Of a stretch of DNA of 64,000 nucleotides, positions 44,373 to 55,311 are shown in pieces. Each line of letters begins with the position of its first letter. Positions within the stretch are counted from its first letter, which is position 1. The DNA lies in contig CANKZG010000001.1 of assembly GCA_947488435.1 (NCBI GenBank), forward strand, positions 984,308 through 1,048,307. Direction: 5' to 3'. The notes beneath the pieces were generated by a model. It was not told the origin of the DNA and ran no database searches. It was given only the letters and a program-made list of their open reading frames with translations. Source of the stretch: an uncultured Flavobacteriaceae bacterium. Its GTDB lineage: Bacteria; Bacteroidota; Bacteroidia; Flavobacteriales; Flavobacteriaceae. A program made the position numbers and the translations under genes.

Positions 44373-45404
44373 ATGAAAGGAGTTTTATTAATGAATCTGG
44401 GTTCCCCAGATAGCCCCACTCCAAAGGATGTAAAACCTTATTTGGATGAATTTTTAATGGATGAACGCGTTATTGATGTTCCTAACTGGTTGCGAAACAT
44501 ATTGGTTCGTGGCATAATTCTTCAAACAAGACCTAAAAAATCCGCAGAAGCTTATGCAAAAATTTGGTGGGAAGAAGGTTCTCCCCTAATTGTGATTTCC
44601 GAACGATTTACCGAAAAGGTACAGCAACAAACTACGATGCCAGTAGCGCTAGGAATGCGTTATGGCTCTATGACTACTAAAAATGCGTTGCAAGAATTAA
44701 AAGATAAAGGGGTTGATGATGTTTTAATGGTGCCATTATATCCACATTATGCGATGTCTTCTTATGAAACGGTAGTGGTAAAGGTGATGAAAGAACAGGA
44801 GAAATACTTTCCTGAAATGAAGTTAACCACCTTGCCGGCTTTTTATAAAAATGCCGATTATATAAAAGTACTATCCGAAAGTATTGCGGAAGGACTTAAA
44901 GATTTTGAATACGATCATATTTTGTTTTCGTACCACGGTATTCCTGAACGTCATATCCGAAAATCAGACCCTACGCGTTTTCATTGCAAAATAGATGGAA
45001 GTTGTTGCAGCACAAACTCCGTTGCGCATAATAGTTGCTATAGGCATCAGGTTTATGATACTACAGAAAGGGTGAAAGCTTACCTGGGGTTACCAGAAGA
45101 AAAAGTAAGTTCCTCTTTTCAATCTCGCTTGGCAGGAGATCCGTGGTTGAAGCCGTATACAGATTACGAATTTGAACGCTTGGCTAAAGAAGGTAAAAAA
45201 CGTCTTGCGGTAATTACTCCTGCATTTGTTTCTGATTGCCTGGAAACTTTAGAAGAAATTGCCATGGAAGGAAAGGAACAGTTTGAAGAAGCCGGCGGAG
45301 AAAACTACAAACATATCCCTTGTTTAAATGACAGTGAAGCATGGGTAGCAGTAATGGCAAAATGGTTAAACACTTGGAAAACAGATGAAACCCTACCTGT
45401 TTAA
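44373..45404 (+). CDS. hemH: Ferrochelatase
   Basis: HemH inserts Fe2+ into the porphyrin macrocycle. The 343-residue protein begins with GVLLMNLGSPDSPTPKDVKPYL and has the catalytic-histidine segment FSYHGIPERHIRKSDPT, and ITPAFVSDCLETLEEI. An internal loop carries four cysteines, C205, C211, C212 and C222, close to the active site. Some microbial ferrochelatases hold a [2Fe-2S] cluster on cysteines, and this group could do so here. The stop shares a base with the start of the MATE gene. Confidence 0.95.
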   Translation: MKGVLLMNLGSPDSPTPKDVKPYLDEFLMDERVIDVPNWLRNILVRGIILQTRPKKSAEAYAKIWWEEGSPLIVISERFTEKVQQQTTMPVALGMRYGSMTTKNALQELKDKGVDDVLMVPLYPHYAMSSYETVVVKVMKEQEKYFPEMKLTTLPAFYKNADYIKVLSESIAEGLKDFEYDHILFSYHGIPERHIRKSDPTRFHCKIDGSCCSTNSVAHNSCYRHQVYDTTERVKAYLGLPEEKVSSSFQSRLAGDPWLKPYTDYEFERLAKEGKKRLAVITPAFVSDCLETLEEIAMEGKEQFEEAGGENYKHIPCLNDSEAWVAVMAKWLNTWKTDETLPV

Positions 45405-46780
45405 TGTCTAAAGTTTCCGCCCAGGAGCTGGGCATTGCTCCCATTGGCAAACTTCTTGTCGCACAGGCAGTACCCGCATCTATTGGAATTTTAGTCATGT
45501 CCCTTAACATACTTGTTGATACCATTTTTGTAGGAAATTGGATAGGTCCTATTGCTATTGCCGCAATAAACGTAGTGCTTCCTGTTTCATTTTTTATCGC
45601 GGCATTAGGCATGGCAATTGGTATTGGAGGTTCTAGTATAATTTCAAGAGCTCTTGGTGCTGCCGAAAAAGAGAAAGCACTGTACACTTTTGGAAATCAG
45701 ATTACACTTACCCTTGTGGTGACGATAGTCATGGTGTTTTTGGGCTTGTTTTTTATCGATACCCTAATTCCAGTATTTGGTGGAAAGGGAACTATTTTTC
45801 AACCTGCTAAAATTTATTATACCATCGTACTTTATGGCGTACCTTTTTTGGCACTCTGTATGATGGGGAATACTGTGATTAGAGCTGAAGGAAAACCTAA
45901 ATTCGCGATGATTGCGATGATTTTACCTTCCATTGGAAACCTTATAATGGACTATCTATTTATTTATGTTTTTGATTGGGGTATGCAGGGAGCAGCATGG
46001 GCGACTACCGGAGGTTATCTTATTTGCTTTGCGTATGTGTTGTATTTTTTTGTATCCAAAAATTCCGAGCTCAAATTAAAATTAAAATACTTACGTCTTA
46101 AAAAAATAATTCTTAAAGAGATTGGAGCATTAGGTGTGGTAACCCTATCAAGACAGGCAGTAACTAGTGTCACCTACTTGTTGATGAATAATATCTTGTT
46201 TGATCTCGGCGGTGAAGCAATGATTGCAGTATATGCTATAATAGGAAGAATGTTGATGTTTGCATTATTTCCGGTCTTCGGGATCACTCAGGGATTTCTT
46301 CCCATTGCCGGTTATAATTATGGAGCACAGAAATATGTAAGAGTTCGTAAGACTATAATTACTGCTATATGGTACGCTTCCCTTATTGCAACAATTGTTT
46401 TTCTGGGATTAATGATTTTTCCAACGGCAATAGCATCACTTTTTTTAAGTAACGCCTCGACTTTATCTGCTGGTGAAATTACCATTAACAATTTTGTTTT
46501 AGATCATACACCAGCAGCCATGCGTTGGGTATTTGCAGCGACCCCAATAATAGCAATTCAACTGATAGGAGCAGCATATTTTCAGGCGATTGGTAAGGCT
46601 ATACCTGCACTCCTGCTAACACTTACCCGACAAGGATTCTTTTTTATACCACTTGTTATAATTTTGCCTTACTTCTTAGGAGAACTAGGGGTTTGGCTCA
46701 GTTTTCCAATGGCAGATGTTTTAGCTACAATTGTTACTGGAGTATATCTGCGAAAGGAGATGCGTACAAATTTGAAGTAG
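45404..46780 (+). CDS. MATE family efflux transporter
   Basis: The 458-residue protein has about twelve transmembrane helices in two MATE repeats, with PASIGILVMSLNILVDTIFVGNWIG in the first and QFLPIAGYNYGAQ-like TQGFLPIAGYNYGAQKYVRVRK in the second half. MATE proteins export organic cations or drugs by Na+ or H+ antiport. Its ATG overlaps the hemH stop, so it is co-translated with ferrochelatase; export of porphyrin or another product is conceivable but not shown. Confidence 0.93.
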   Translation: MSKVSAQELGIAPIGKLLVAQAVPASIGILVMSLNILVDTIFVGNWIGPIAIAAINVVLPVSFFIAALGMAIGIGGSSIISRALGAAEKEKALYTFGNQITLTLVVTIVMVFLGLFFIDTLIPVFGGKGTIFQPAKIYYTIVLYGVPFLALCMMGNTVIRAEGKPKFAMIAMILPSIGNLIMDYLFIYVFDWGMQGAAWATTGGYLICFAYVLYFFVSKNSELKLKLKYLRLKKIILKEIGALGVVTLSRQAVTSVTYLLMNNILFDLGGEAMIAVYAIIGRMLMFALFPVFGITQGFLPIAGYNYGAQKYVRVRKTIITAIWYASLIATIVFLGLMIFPTAIASLFLSNASTLSAGEITINNFVLDHTPAAMRWVFAATPIIAIQLIGAAYFQAIGKAIPALLLTLTRQGFFFIPLVIILPYFLGELGVWLSFPMADVLATIVTGVYLRKEMRTNLK

Positions 46781-46840
46781 AAGTTTTGGATTCAAGCTTT
46801 TATCCCTACTTTTAGAGAGACTAATTATAACTTAAAAACC

Positions 46841-49800
46841 ATGAAATCATTTTACTCCAGACTTGGCGTTGTTTACGTGTTTGTGATACTTTTCAGTATT
46901 AGTCTTAGCGCACAGCGAAGAAAAAAGACAAGTACGCCAACCGTTCAGTTTCCTGAAGAATTGTACAGTAGTCTTGAATATCGATTGGTAGGGCCTTTTC
47001 GGGGCGGTCGATCTGCAGCTGTAACAGGAGTTCCAGGAGAACCCAATTTGTTTTACTTTGGCGCTACCGGTGGAGGTGTCTGGAAAACAGAAAATGGGGG
47101 ACGTACCTGGGGCAATATTTCTGATGGATTTTTTGGAGGGAGTATTGGAGCTATTGAAGTATCTAAAAGCGATCCTAATGTGATTTATGTTGGAGGAGGA
47201 GAAAAAACCTTAAGAGGAAATGTTTCTTCAGGATATGGTATTTGGAAAACTGTGAATGCCGGAAAAACATGGAAAAAAGCAGGACTCCCAAAATCCAGAC
47301 ATGTCCCACGTATTCGCATTCATCCTACAGATCATAATATTGTTTATGCTGCGGTTTTAGGGAATATATATAAACCTACCCAAGAACGAGGAGTTTACAA
47401 AAGTATTGATGGTGGAAAGAGTTGGAAGAAAATATTATTTGTAAACAATCAAGCAGGTGCGGTTGACCTAACTTTTGATCCCAACAATCCAAGAATATTA
47501 TATGCTTCTACTTGGCGCGCACAACGAACACCATACAGTTTAAGCAGTGGAGGCGTAGGTTCTGCATTGTGGAAAAGCACAGATAGTGGAGAAACATGGG
47601 AAGAAATTTCTAAAAATGAAGGTTTTCCTAAAGATACCCTGGGGATTATTGGCGTTACAGTTTCACCAAAGAACTCTGAAAGAGTTTGGGCAATTGTAGA
47701 GAATAAAGAAAAAGGAGGGTTATATAGAAGTGACGATGGAGGTAAAAAATGGACACAAGTAAATAGTGAGCGAAAATTACGCCAACGCGCATGGTATTAT
47801 ACGCGAGTTTATGCAGACACGGAGGATGAAGATGTTGTTTATGTCCTGAACGTACGCTATCATAAATCGACAGATGGAGGTAAGAGTTTTAACACGTTCA
47901 ATGCACCCCATGGAGATCATCATGATTTATGGATTTCTCCAGAAGATTCCCAGCGCATGATTATTGGGGATGATGGTGGAGCTCAAGTTTCCTATGATGG
48001 AGGAACAACCTGGAGTACGTACTACAATCAACCCACGGCTCAATTTTATAGGGTGACTACGGACAATGCATTCCCATATCGTATTTACGTAGCTCAACAG
48101 GACAATTCCACAATTCGTATTAACCATCGTAGTGACGGGTTTAGTATTTCAGAGGATGATTGGGAGCGCACTGCTGGAGGTGAATCAGCTCATATTGCGG
48201 TAGACCCTAATAACAATGATATTGTTTATGGTGGGAGTTATGATGGGTTTTTAACAAGGGTGAATCACGAAACGAATACCGTACGAGGTATCAATGTATG
48301 GCCAGATAATCCAATGGGGCATGGAGCGGAAGATTTTAAATACCGTTTTCAGTGGAACTTCCCTATTATTTTCAGTCGACATAATCCCAAGAAATTATAC
48401 ACTTTCTCAAACCATGTCCATGTTAGTGAAAATGAAGGACAAAGTTGGACATTATTAAGCGGAGATCTCACCAGAAATGATCCAAGTAAATTAGTGTCAA
48501 GCGGAGGACCAATTACACAGGATAATACCAGTGTAGAATACTATTGTACCATTTTTGCAGCTAATGAAAGTCCTTTAAAAGAAGGCTTATTATGGGTTGG
48601 TAGTGATGATGGTCTGGTTCATGTATCTAAAGATGGAGGAGCAAACTGGGAAAATATAACACCCCCAAATATGCCAGAATGGTCAATGGTAAATAGTATT
48701 GAACCCTCAGCGTTTGATGAAGGAACCTGCTACATTGCCGCCACGAGATATAAACTGGGTGACTTTGAACCTTACCTTTATAAGACAACGGATTATGGCA
48801 AAACATGGAAAAAAATAACGAATGGTATAAATGAAGAGCACTTTACTCGAGTACTTCGAGAAGATCCTAAAAGAAAGGGCTTGCTTTATGCAGGAACAGA
48901 AACAGGAATGTACGTTTCTTTTGATGACGGAAATAATTGGAACCCATTTCAACTAAATTTACCTATAGTTCCCATTACGGATTTAACAATTAAAGAAAAT
49001 AATTTAATTGTGGCTACTCAAGGAAGAAGCCTATGGATTATAGATGATCTTACTGTTTTGCATCAATTGGATGATACTCTAAAAGCGCAATCTAATGTGC
49101 TATTTAAACCAAAAGATGCCTATCGAACAAAAGGAGGGGCTCGAACAACACCCTCAAAATTGGAAGGAACTAATCACCCTAATGGTGTTGTGACTCATTT
49201 TTATGTAAAAGAAGTCAACGATGATACCAAAGTGCAACTTACATTCACTACAGTATCTGGGGATACTTTGGCCAAATTTAGCAACAAAGCAAAGGAAAAG
49301 AAAGAAAAACTGAAGGTTAACAAAGGCGGAAATACTTTTGTTTGGAATACTAGAGGGAAAGAAGCAGAGCGACTTAAAGGAATGATTTTATGGTGGGCAA
49401 ACTTAGACGGTCCAAAAGCCGTACCTGGAACTTATATGGTGCACCTTAATGTTGATGATACTTCGGTTTCCAAACGGTTTAATATTATTCCAGATCCAAG
49501 AGCAGAGGCGTCGGTTTCAGATATGCAAAAGCAATATGATTTTGTTACGGATGTGAATACTACAATAGATAGAGCACATAAATCCATTAAAAAAATTCGA
49601 GCTATAAATAAACAGCTGAGTGCGTTTGTAAAACAATATGCTGATAATGATGAAACCGCAGATTTGGTTGCAAAAGCAAAGGAAATGAAAGAGGAGTTTG
49701 AAATTATCGAAAAAGCATTGTATCAAACCAAAAATAGAAGCGGACAAGATCCATTGAATTTTCCAATTCGATTAACCAACAAATTGGGTCATCTCAATAG

Positions 49801-49978
49801 TCTTGTGACTATCGATGATTTTCCACCCACAGATCAGGATATAGCAGTTAAAAATGAACTTAAAGCGGCTATAAAAACACAGTTAGAAGCTTTTGATCTT
49901 TTGTTGGATAAGGAAATTAAGGAGTTTAATACATCATTTAATAATCTGAATTTAAATTACCTTTTTATAGCAGAATAA
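46841..49978 (+). CDS. Exported BNR-repeat (VPS10/sortilin-like) protein, copy 1
   Basis: The 1045-residue protein has a signal peptide (VYVFVILFSISLSAQ) and a long array of BNR/Asp-box repeats of the form SxDGGxTW (for example TENGGRTWGNIS, SIDGGKSWKK, SDDGGKKWTQV), forming one or two propellers. After about residue 760 there is a beta domain (TKVQLTFTTVSGDTLAKF) and a helical tail. Such proteins are often mislabelled glycosyl hydrolases; no catalytic residues are evident. No T9SS sorting domain is seen. The next gene is a paralogue of the same size, 34 bases downstream. Confidence 0.85.
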   Translation: MKSFYSRLGVVYVFVILFSISLSAQRRKKTSTPTVQFPEELYSSLEYRLVGPFRGGRSAAVTGVPGEPNLFYFGATGGGVWKTENGGRTWGNISDGFFGGSIGAIEVSKSDPNVIYVGGGEKTLRGNVSSGYGIWKTVNAGKTWKKAGLPKSRHVPRIRIHPTDHNIVYAAVLGNIYKPTQERGVYKSIDGGKSWKKILFVNNQAGAVDLTFDPNNPRILYASTWRAQRTPYSLSSGGVGSALWKSTDSGETWEEISKNEGFPKDTLGIIGVTVSPKNSERVWAIVENKEKGGLYRSDDGGKKWTQVNSERKLRQRAWYYTRVYADTEDEDVVYVLNVRYHKSTDGGKSFNTFNAPHGDHHDLWISPEDSQRMIIGDDGGAQVSYDGGTTWSTYYNQPTAQFYRVTTDNAFPYRIYVAQQDNSTIRINHRSDGFSISEDDWERTAGGESAHIAVDPNNNDIVYGGSYDGFLTRVNHETNTVRGINVWPDNPMGHGAEDFKYRFQWNFPIIFSRHNPKKLYTFSNHVHVSENEGQSWTLLSGDLTRNDPSKLVSSGGPITQDNTSVEYYCTIFAANESPLKEGLLWVGSDDGLVHVSKDGGANWENITPPNMPEWSMVNSIEPSAFDEGTCYIAATRYKLGDFEPYLYKTTDYGKTWKKITNGINEEHFTRVLREDPKRKGLLYAGTETGMYVSFDDGNNWNPFQLNLPIVPITDLTIKENNLIVATQGRSLWIIDDLTVLHQLDDTLKAQSNVLFKPKDAYRTKGGARTTPSKLEGTNHPNGVVTHFYVKEVNDDTKVQLTFTTVSGDTLAKFSNKAKEKKEKLKVNKGGNTFVWNTRGKEAERLKGMILWWANLDGPKAVPGTYMVHLNVDDTSVSKRFNIIPDPRAEASVSDMQKQYDFVTDVNTTIDRAHKSIKKIRAINKQLSAFVKQYADNDETADLVAKAKEMKEEFEIIEKALYQTKNRSGQDPLNFPIRLTNKLGHLNSLVTIDDFPPTDQDIAVKNELKAAIKTQLEAFDLLLDKEIKEFNTSFNNLNLNYLFIAE

Positions 49979-50012
49979 AAGGTTCTGTTTCTGTACATAA
50001 CACCAACACATT

Positions 50013-53000
50013 ATGCTAAAAAAAGTTCTTTTTATATGTTGTTTTTATTGTGGAATATTTGGGATTATTGCGCAAGAGGCAGAAACTTATTTTGAATCGC
50101 TAAAATATCGAAACATTGGGCCCTTTAGGGGAGGAAGATCCGTTACCGCAACTGGTGTAAAAGGAGATATTCTAACCTATTATATGGGCACAACGGGTGG
50201 TGGACTTTGGAAAACAAACGACGCGGGACAACGATGGGAAAATGTTTCAGATGGCTACTTTGAAATGGGATCTGTTGGAGCTGTTGCCGTATCGTCATCC
50301 GACCCAAATATTGTATACTGTGGTATGGGAGAACATGCGCCTAGAGGTGTAATGACTTCCTATGGAGATGGTGTATATAAATCCATAGATGCCGGGAAGA
50401 CTTGGAAGAAAATTGGACTGGAAAAAACACAACATATTTCAAGAATTGTAATACACCCAACAAACCCGAATATTGTTTATGTTGCGGCTCAGGGCGCTTT
50501 ACATGATGGTACTCCGGAGCGCGGTATTTATAAATCTATAGATGGTGGTGCTACTTGGCGAAATGTATTATTTGTAAATAATCTAACCGGATGTGCTGAG
50601 TTGTCGATGGATGCCAACTACCCTGAAGTATTATATGCTGCCATGTGGGAACATCAGCGGAAACCAAATATGGTAGTCAGTGGAGGCGAAGGTAGCGGGA
50701 TGTACAAATCTGTAGATGGTGGAGAGAACTGGTTTACCATTCATAATGGTCTACCTAAAGAAAAAGGTAAAATGGCCATTTCAGTCAGTCCTGCAAACTC
50801 AAACAAAGTATATGGTCTTATTGAAAGTGATTCCAATGCAGATAAAGGAGGGCTTTTTGTTTCTAATAATGCAGGAAAATCTTGGAGTTTGGTTAGTGGG
50901 GATAATCGCTTAACGCAGCGCGCATGGTATTATACGGAAGTTTTTACGGATCCAAATGATGAAAATACAGTCTACGTGCTTAGCGCTCCCGCTTTACGAT
51001 CTATAGATGGTGGAAAAACCTGGAATAGACTTTCTGGAACCCATGGTGATTATCACGATTTATGGATTAATCCAGAGGACTCTAAAAATATGGTGATTGC
51101 AAATGATGGCGGTGCTGCGATTAGTTTTAATTATGGTAGAACCTGGTCTACCCAAGCCAATATGCCAACAGCGCAGATTTATCGTATAAGCACAGATAAT
51201 GTGTTTCCGTATAGTATTTATGGTGGACAACAAGACAATACAGCCTTAAAAATACCACATCTTTCGGTAGGGAGAAGTGGCATATCTGCGCAAGATTGGA
51301 CCTATACCGCGGGAGGAGAAAGTGCGTTTTTAGCTTTTGACCCGGATAACCCAAGATATGTAATGGGCGGAAGTTACTTAGGAACCATTGAAGTATTAGA
51401 TATGGAATCCAAATCGGGAACTAAGGTAATGGCAGCTCCTATTCAATATTTGGGAAGGGAAGCTCGTGATATGAAATACCTATACAATTGGAATGCTCCA
51501 ATAGTTCGTTCGCAACATGCACCAAATACTTTTTACCATTGCGCACAGCTAGTATTGCGCACCAAAGATATGGGATTGAATTGGGAGGAAATATCTCCAG
51601 ATTTAACCCGAAATATCGATGCTAAGCAAGGTAAGGGTGGAGGGCCTTACACGAATGAAGCCGTAGGTGCAGAAAACTATGGAACCATTGCCTATATGAC
51701 AGAATCTCCACATGAGAAAGGCGTATTATGGACAGGGAGTGATGATGGATTTGTACAACTTAGCAGAGATGGAGGGAATACCTGGAAGAATGTAACTCCA
51801 AAAAACCTGAAAGAATGTTTGATCAATGCTATTGAAGTTTCTCCCTTCGACCCTGCCATAGCATATATTGCTACAACGCGATATAAATTTAACGATTATA
51901 CGCCGGCTTTATACAAAACTTCAGATTACGGAAATACTTGGAAGAATATCAGCTCAGGAATTCCGTACGGTTCTTTTACTCGCGTAATAAGAGAAGATTC
52001 TTCTAAGAAAGATTTATTGTACGCTGGAACCGAAAAGGGAATTTATATCTCTTGGAATGGAGGGGATTCTTGGGAACCATTGCAACTAAATTTACCGCGA
52101 ACTCCGATAACCGATCTTAAAGTCCATCAAGATAATCTGATAGTGGCAACTTCGGGTCGTTCTTTTTGGATACTCGATGATTTAGAGGCTTTACGAGAGT
52201 ATAAATCTTTAAACAAAGGATTGAACCTTTTAAAACCCAAAAACACATTAAACGGATCATGGCGAAGTCAACTTAGTGGAAATACTACCCAGTTTAATGG
52301 AACACATCCTTTTGAAGGAGTGAACCCTGCAAATGGAATGGTAATCTATTATGAACTTCCTAAAACAACAAAAGAAAAGGTATTGGAGTTAAAAATTTTC
52401 GATTCCAGTAATCGCTTGATACGGACGTTTAGTTCAAAGAAAGAGGAGGCATACAAACGATATGATGGAGGACCTCCAGCCAAACCTATCCTAGGAACTA
52501 AAACAGGCCTTAATCGCTTTGTTTGGGATTTGCAATACCCAATAATGCCGGGTGTTCCCGAAGTTTATATCGAGGCAAGTTATCGCGGGCATAAAGCAAT
52601 TCCTGGCGCATATAAGCTTGAGTTAAATTATGGAGGAGAAACCGTAACAACTTCAGCGATTATACAGCGGTTGCCTAATCAAGCTATAAGTGATGAACAA
52701 TACCAAGCGTATGATGACTTTATGAAAACAATGGAGGCACAGTTGACAGAAATGCATGAAAAAGTAAATACCTTATTTAAAATAAAAAAACAGTTAATGC
52801 AACTGGCGAATATTATTGAAGATAAAGGACTTAATGAAGAAAACAAGAAACTAATTGAAACATTAGACGTTTGGGATAAAACAATGATTCAACGTAAATC
52901 TAAAGCCTATGATGATGTTGAAAATTTCCCGAACAAGTTTACTGCAGAATATTTATTTCTGATAGATCAAACAAAAAGTGCAATACCTAGAGTTAATCAA

Positions 53001-53144
53001 TCTTCAAAAGACAGAAAAGCGGAGTTGGATGCACAATGGAGTTCACTAAAAAAACAAGCCGATAATTTTCTGAACAACACAATCCCAGATTTTAATGCAA
53101 AATTGTGGAAGGCGGGTATTGGCGCAATACAAACAGTACCATAA
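50013..53144 (+). CDS. Exported BNR-repeat (VPS10/sortilin-like) protein, copy 2
   Basis: The 1043-residue protein has a signal peptide ([16 protein letters not shown]) and the same architecture as its neighbour: the shared opening [12 protein letters not shown], Asp-box repeats ([36 protein letters not shown]), a central DNTALKIPH region, and a C-terminal beta plus helical section. The two genes are a tandem duplication that has since diverged. The function of the pair is unknown. Confidence 0.85.
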   Translation: MLKKVLFICCFYCGIFGIIAQEAETYFESLKYRNIGPFRGGRSVTATGVKGDILTYYMGTTGGGLWKTNDAGQRWENVSDGYFEMGSVGAVAVSSSDPNIVYCGMGEHAPRGVMTSYGDGVYKSIDAGKTWKKIGLEKTQHISRIVIHPTNPNIVYVAAQGALHDGTPERGIYKSIDGGATWRNVLFVNNLTGCAELSMDANYPEVLYAAMWEHQRKPNMVVSGGEGSGMYKSVDGGENWFTIHNGLPKEKGKMAISVSPANSNKVYGLIESDSNADKGGLFVSNNAGKSWSLVSGDNRLTQRAWYYTEVFTDPNDENTVYVLSAPALRSIDGGKTWNRLSGTHGDYHDLWINPEDSKNMVIANDGGAAISFNYGRTWSTQANMPTAQIYRISTDNVFPYSIYGGQQDNTALKIPHLSVGRSGISAQDWTYTAGGESAFLAFDPDNPRYVMGGSYLGTIEVLDMESKSGTKVMAAPIQYLGREARDMKYLYNWNAPIVRSQHAPNTFYHCAQLVLRTKDMGLNWEEISPDLTRNIDAKQGKGGGPYTNEAVGAENYGTIAYMTESPHEKGVLWTGSDDGFVQLSRDGGNTWKNVTPKNLKECLINAIEVSPFDPAIAYIATTRYKFNDYTPALYKTSDYGNTWKNISSGIPYGSFTRVIREDSSKKDLLYAGTEKGIYISWNGGDSWEPLQLNLPRTPITDLKVHQDNLIVATSGRSFWILDDLEALREYKSLNKGLNLLKPKNTLNGSWRSQLSGNTTQFNGTHPFEGVNPANGMVIYYELPKTTKEKVLELKIFDSSNRLIRTFSSKKEEAYKRYDGGPPAKPILGTKTGLNRFVWDLQYPIMPGVPEVYIEASYRGHKAIPGAYKLELNYGGETVTTSAIIQRLPNQAISDEQYQAYDDFMKTMEAQLTEMHEKVNTLFKIKKQLMQLANIIEDKGLNEENKKLIETLDVWDKTMIQRKSKAYDDVENFPNKFTAEYLFLIDQTKSAIPRVNQSSKDRKAELDAQWSSLKKQADNFLNNTIPDFNAKLWKAGIGAIQTVP

Positions 53145-53146
53145 AG

Positions 53147-53695
53147 ATGGCTTACTATAATTATATTAAAGCATTGCATCTTATTTTTGTGATTACCTGG
53201 TTTGCGGGCTTATTTTACATTCCTAGACTTTTTATCTATCACATTGAGGCAGCCCAGAAATCAAGCCCTGAAAAAGAGATTCTTAGTACGCAGCTAAAAT
53301 TAATGACGAAAAGATTGTGGTATATTATCACATGGCCCTCCGCAGTATTGGCTACTACCTTTGCTATAGTGTTGCTTTTTTTGCAACCTATTTTATTGGA
53401 GCAATCTTGGATGCAGGTAAAATTGGGCTTTGTAATAGCGCTACTACTGTATCACCTTAAGAACCATCAAATATTTAAGCAATTGCAACAAGATAAGATA
53501 CGCTATACCTCAAAATTTATGCGTATTTGGAATGAAGGAGCTACATTGATACTCTTTGCCGTAATATTTCTGGTATTACTTAAAAGTGCGTTCAATTGGA
53601 TTTATGGAGTTGTTGGAATTTTTGTACTCGGAGTCCTTCTTATGTTAGGCATTCGATGGTATAAAAAAATTCGAGATAAAAATCCAAATGCTTAA
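53147..53695 (+). CDS. hemJ: Protoporphyrinogen oxidase HemJ
   Basis: HemJ is a membrane enzyme that oxidises protoporphyrinogen IX to protoporphyrin IX. The start at 53147, three bases after the previous stop, gives 182 residues; an earlier in-frame codon lies inside the upstream gene. Four to five membrane helices are visible, with the conserved histidine in IKALHLIFVITWFAGLFYIPRLF, the MTKRLWYIITWPS segment, and a C-terminal RxxNEG (RIWNEGATLIL). It supplies the step between HemF and HemH, encoded elsewhere in this window. Confidence 0.9.
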   Translation: MAYYNYIKALHLIFVITWFAGLFYIPRLFIYHIEAAQKSSPEKEILSTQLKLMTKRLWYIITWPSAVLATTFAIVLLFLQPILLEQSWMQVKLGFVIALLLYHLKNHQIFKQLQQDKIRYTSKFMRIWNEGATLILFAVIFLVLLKSAFNWIYGVVGIFVLGVLLMLGIRWYKKIRDKNPNA

Positions 53696-53824
53696 CCGAA
53701 TCCATCTTTTAGTGCCGGAGATATAGAAAGATTAAGGCCAAAGCGAAAGGTATTTGCAAATCCAACTTTATCTGGTCCGGCTTGGCGTGATAATTGCTAT
53801 CTTTAGCTTTAAATTATTCTAGGT

Positions 53825-55273
53825 TTGTTTAAAAAACTGTCCTTACGTTCGCGTATTTTTATCACCATGATTTTGCTGGTATTGATTGCCTCTGTTTTAA
53901 TCGCAGGAGTTACCATATATCAATATCGGGAGCAAAATAAGGATTATCACGAAAATAGGTTGGAGCGAAAGGAGGCTCAAATTAAACAAAGTGTGGATTA
54001 TACACTTAAAGAAACCACCTATCCTATTAATACAGAAAACCTCGCTTTTATTTTTAGAGAGGAAATCTATCAAATCGCCAATGTTCAAAATGTAAACTTG
54101 AATATTTACGATCTCGAAGGAGCACTGCTTATCGGATCGAATCGCAAGTTTGAGAGTGATTCCATTTCACTTTGTTTAGATGCTGAAGTGCTTAATAACC
54201 TTGCAATTAGTGCGAACCATCGATATATTGAAAAAAAATCCGCATCGGGAGACGATTACCAAGCTTCGTATACGTATATCACGGATCACAAATTCAAACC
54301 AATTGGTATTTTAAACCTTCCGTACTTTCAAGATAACTCATTTAATGAAAAAGAACTTGGCGAGTTTATGCTTCGGCTCGGTGGAGTATATCTGGTAATG
54401 CTTTTGGTAGCCGTTAGTTTAGCCTACTTTATTTCAAAATACATTACACGATCCTTACAAAACATTTCGGAAAAGTTAAACCAGACCGATCTAAACAAGC
54501 GTAATGAGAAAATTATAATTGATAACCCTAGTGAAGAAATAGGAACATTAATCAATTCGTATAACGCGATGATTGACGAGTTGGAAGAAAGTGCAGTTAA
54601 ACTTGCCCGAAGTGAACGGGAGCAAGCATGGCGAGAAATGGCCAAACAGGTGGCACACGAAATTAAAAACCCCCTCACCCCGATGCGATTGAGTGTCCAA
54701 AGTTTTGAGCGAAAGTTTGATCCTGACGATGAAAAAATTGAAATCAAAGTGGCAGAATATTCCAAAACACTAATTCAACAAATTGATACCTTAAGTAGTA
54801 TCGCTTCGGCATTTTCAAATTTTGCGGATATGCCTGCGCAACAAAATGAGACCCTTAATGTCGTTAAAATTGTGAAATTAGCGCTGGAAATTTTCAATGA
54901 AAACTATATTCATTTTATTAATGATGAAGAAGAAATCATTGCAAAACTCGATCGAACACAATTAATTAGAGTAGTAACTAATTTGGTTAAAAATGCTATC
55001 CAAGCGGTGCCTGAAGTTGCCTCTCCAAGAATCTTAATTTCCGTTGTGGAAAAAGAAGACGCCGTATCCATTTCCGTTGCCGACAATGGGATAGGAATAA
55101 GTGATGAATTTAAGGACAAGGTATTTGAACCTAAATTCACTACGAAATCCAGTGGTATGGGTCTAGGTCTTGGAATGGTTAAGAATATTGTAGAAAGTTA
55201 TAACGGAAGCGTTAATTTTACATCACAATATGGCAAAGGCACGGTATTTACGGTGACTTTCCCTAAGAGCTAA
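53825..55273 (+). CDS. Orphan sensor histidine kinase
   Basis: Translation probably starts at TTG 53825. The 482-residue protein has a first membrane helix (FITMILLVLIASVLIAGVTIY), a periplasmic sensor of about 150 residues, a second helix (GGVYLVMLLVAVSLAYFIS), a HAMP domain, a HisKA domain with H278 in VAHEIKNPLTPMRLS, and an ATPase domain (NLVKNAIQAV, DNGIGI, GMGLGLGM). The arrangement resembles NtrY-type kinases. No response-regulator gene is next to it. The signal is unknown. Confidence 0.93.
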   Translation: MFKKLSLRSRIFITMILLVLIASVLIAGVTIYQYREQNKDYHENRLERKEAQIKQSVDYTLKETTYPINTENLAFIFREEIYQIANVQNVNLNIYDLEGALLIGSNRKFESDSISLCLDAEVLNNLAISANHRYIEKKSASGDDYQASYTYITDHKFKPIGILNLPYFQDNSFNEKELGEFMLRLGGVYLVMLLVAVSLAYFISKYITRSLQNISEKLNQTDLNKRNEKIIIDNPSEEIGTLINSYNAMIDELEESAVKLARSEREQAWREMAKQVAHEIKNPLTPMRLSVQSFERKFDPDDEKIEIKVAEYSKTLIQQIDTLSSIASAFSNFADMPAQQNETLNVVKIVKLALEIFNENYIHFINDEEEIIAKLDRTQLIRVVTNLVKNAIQAVPEVASPRILISVVEKEDAVSISVADNGIGISDEFKDKVFEPKFTTKSSGMGLGLGMVKNIVESYNGSVNFTSQYGKGTVFTVTFPKS

Positions 55274-55311
55274 GCTATTTTTAATCAAGAATTTTAAATC
55301 AATACTGAGAG

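Noticed and set aside
46841-53144. Calling the BNR-repeat proteins glycosyl hydrolases or sialidases
   Set aside because: Asp-box repeats define a propeller fold only; the catalytic Arg triad and Tyr of sialidases are not apparent.
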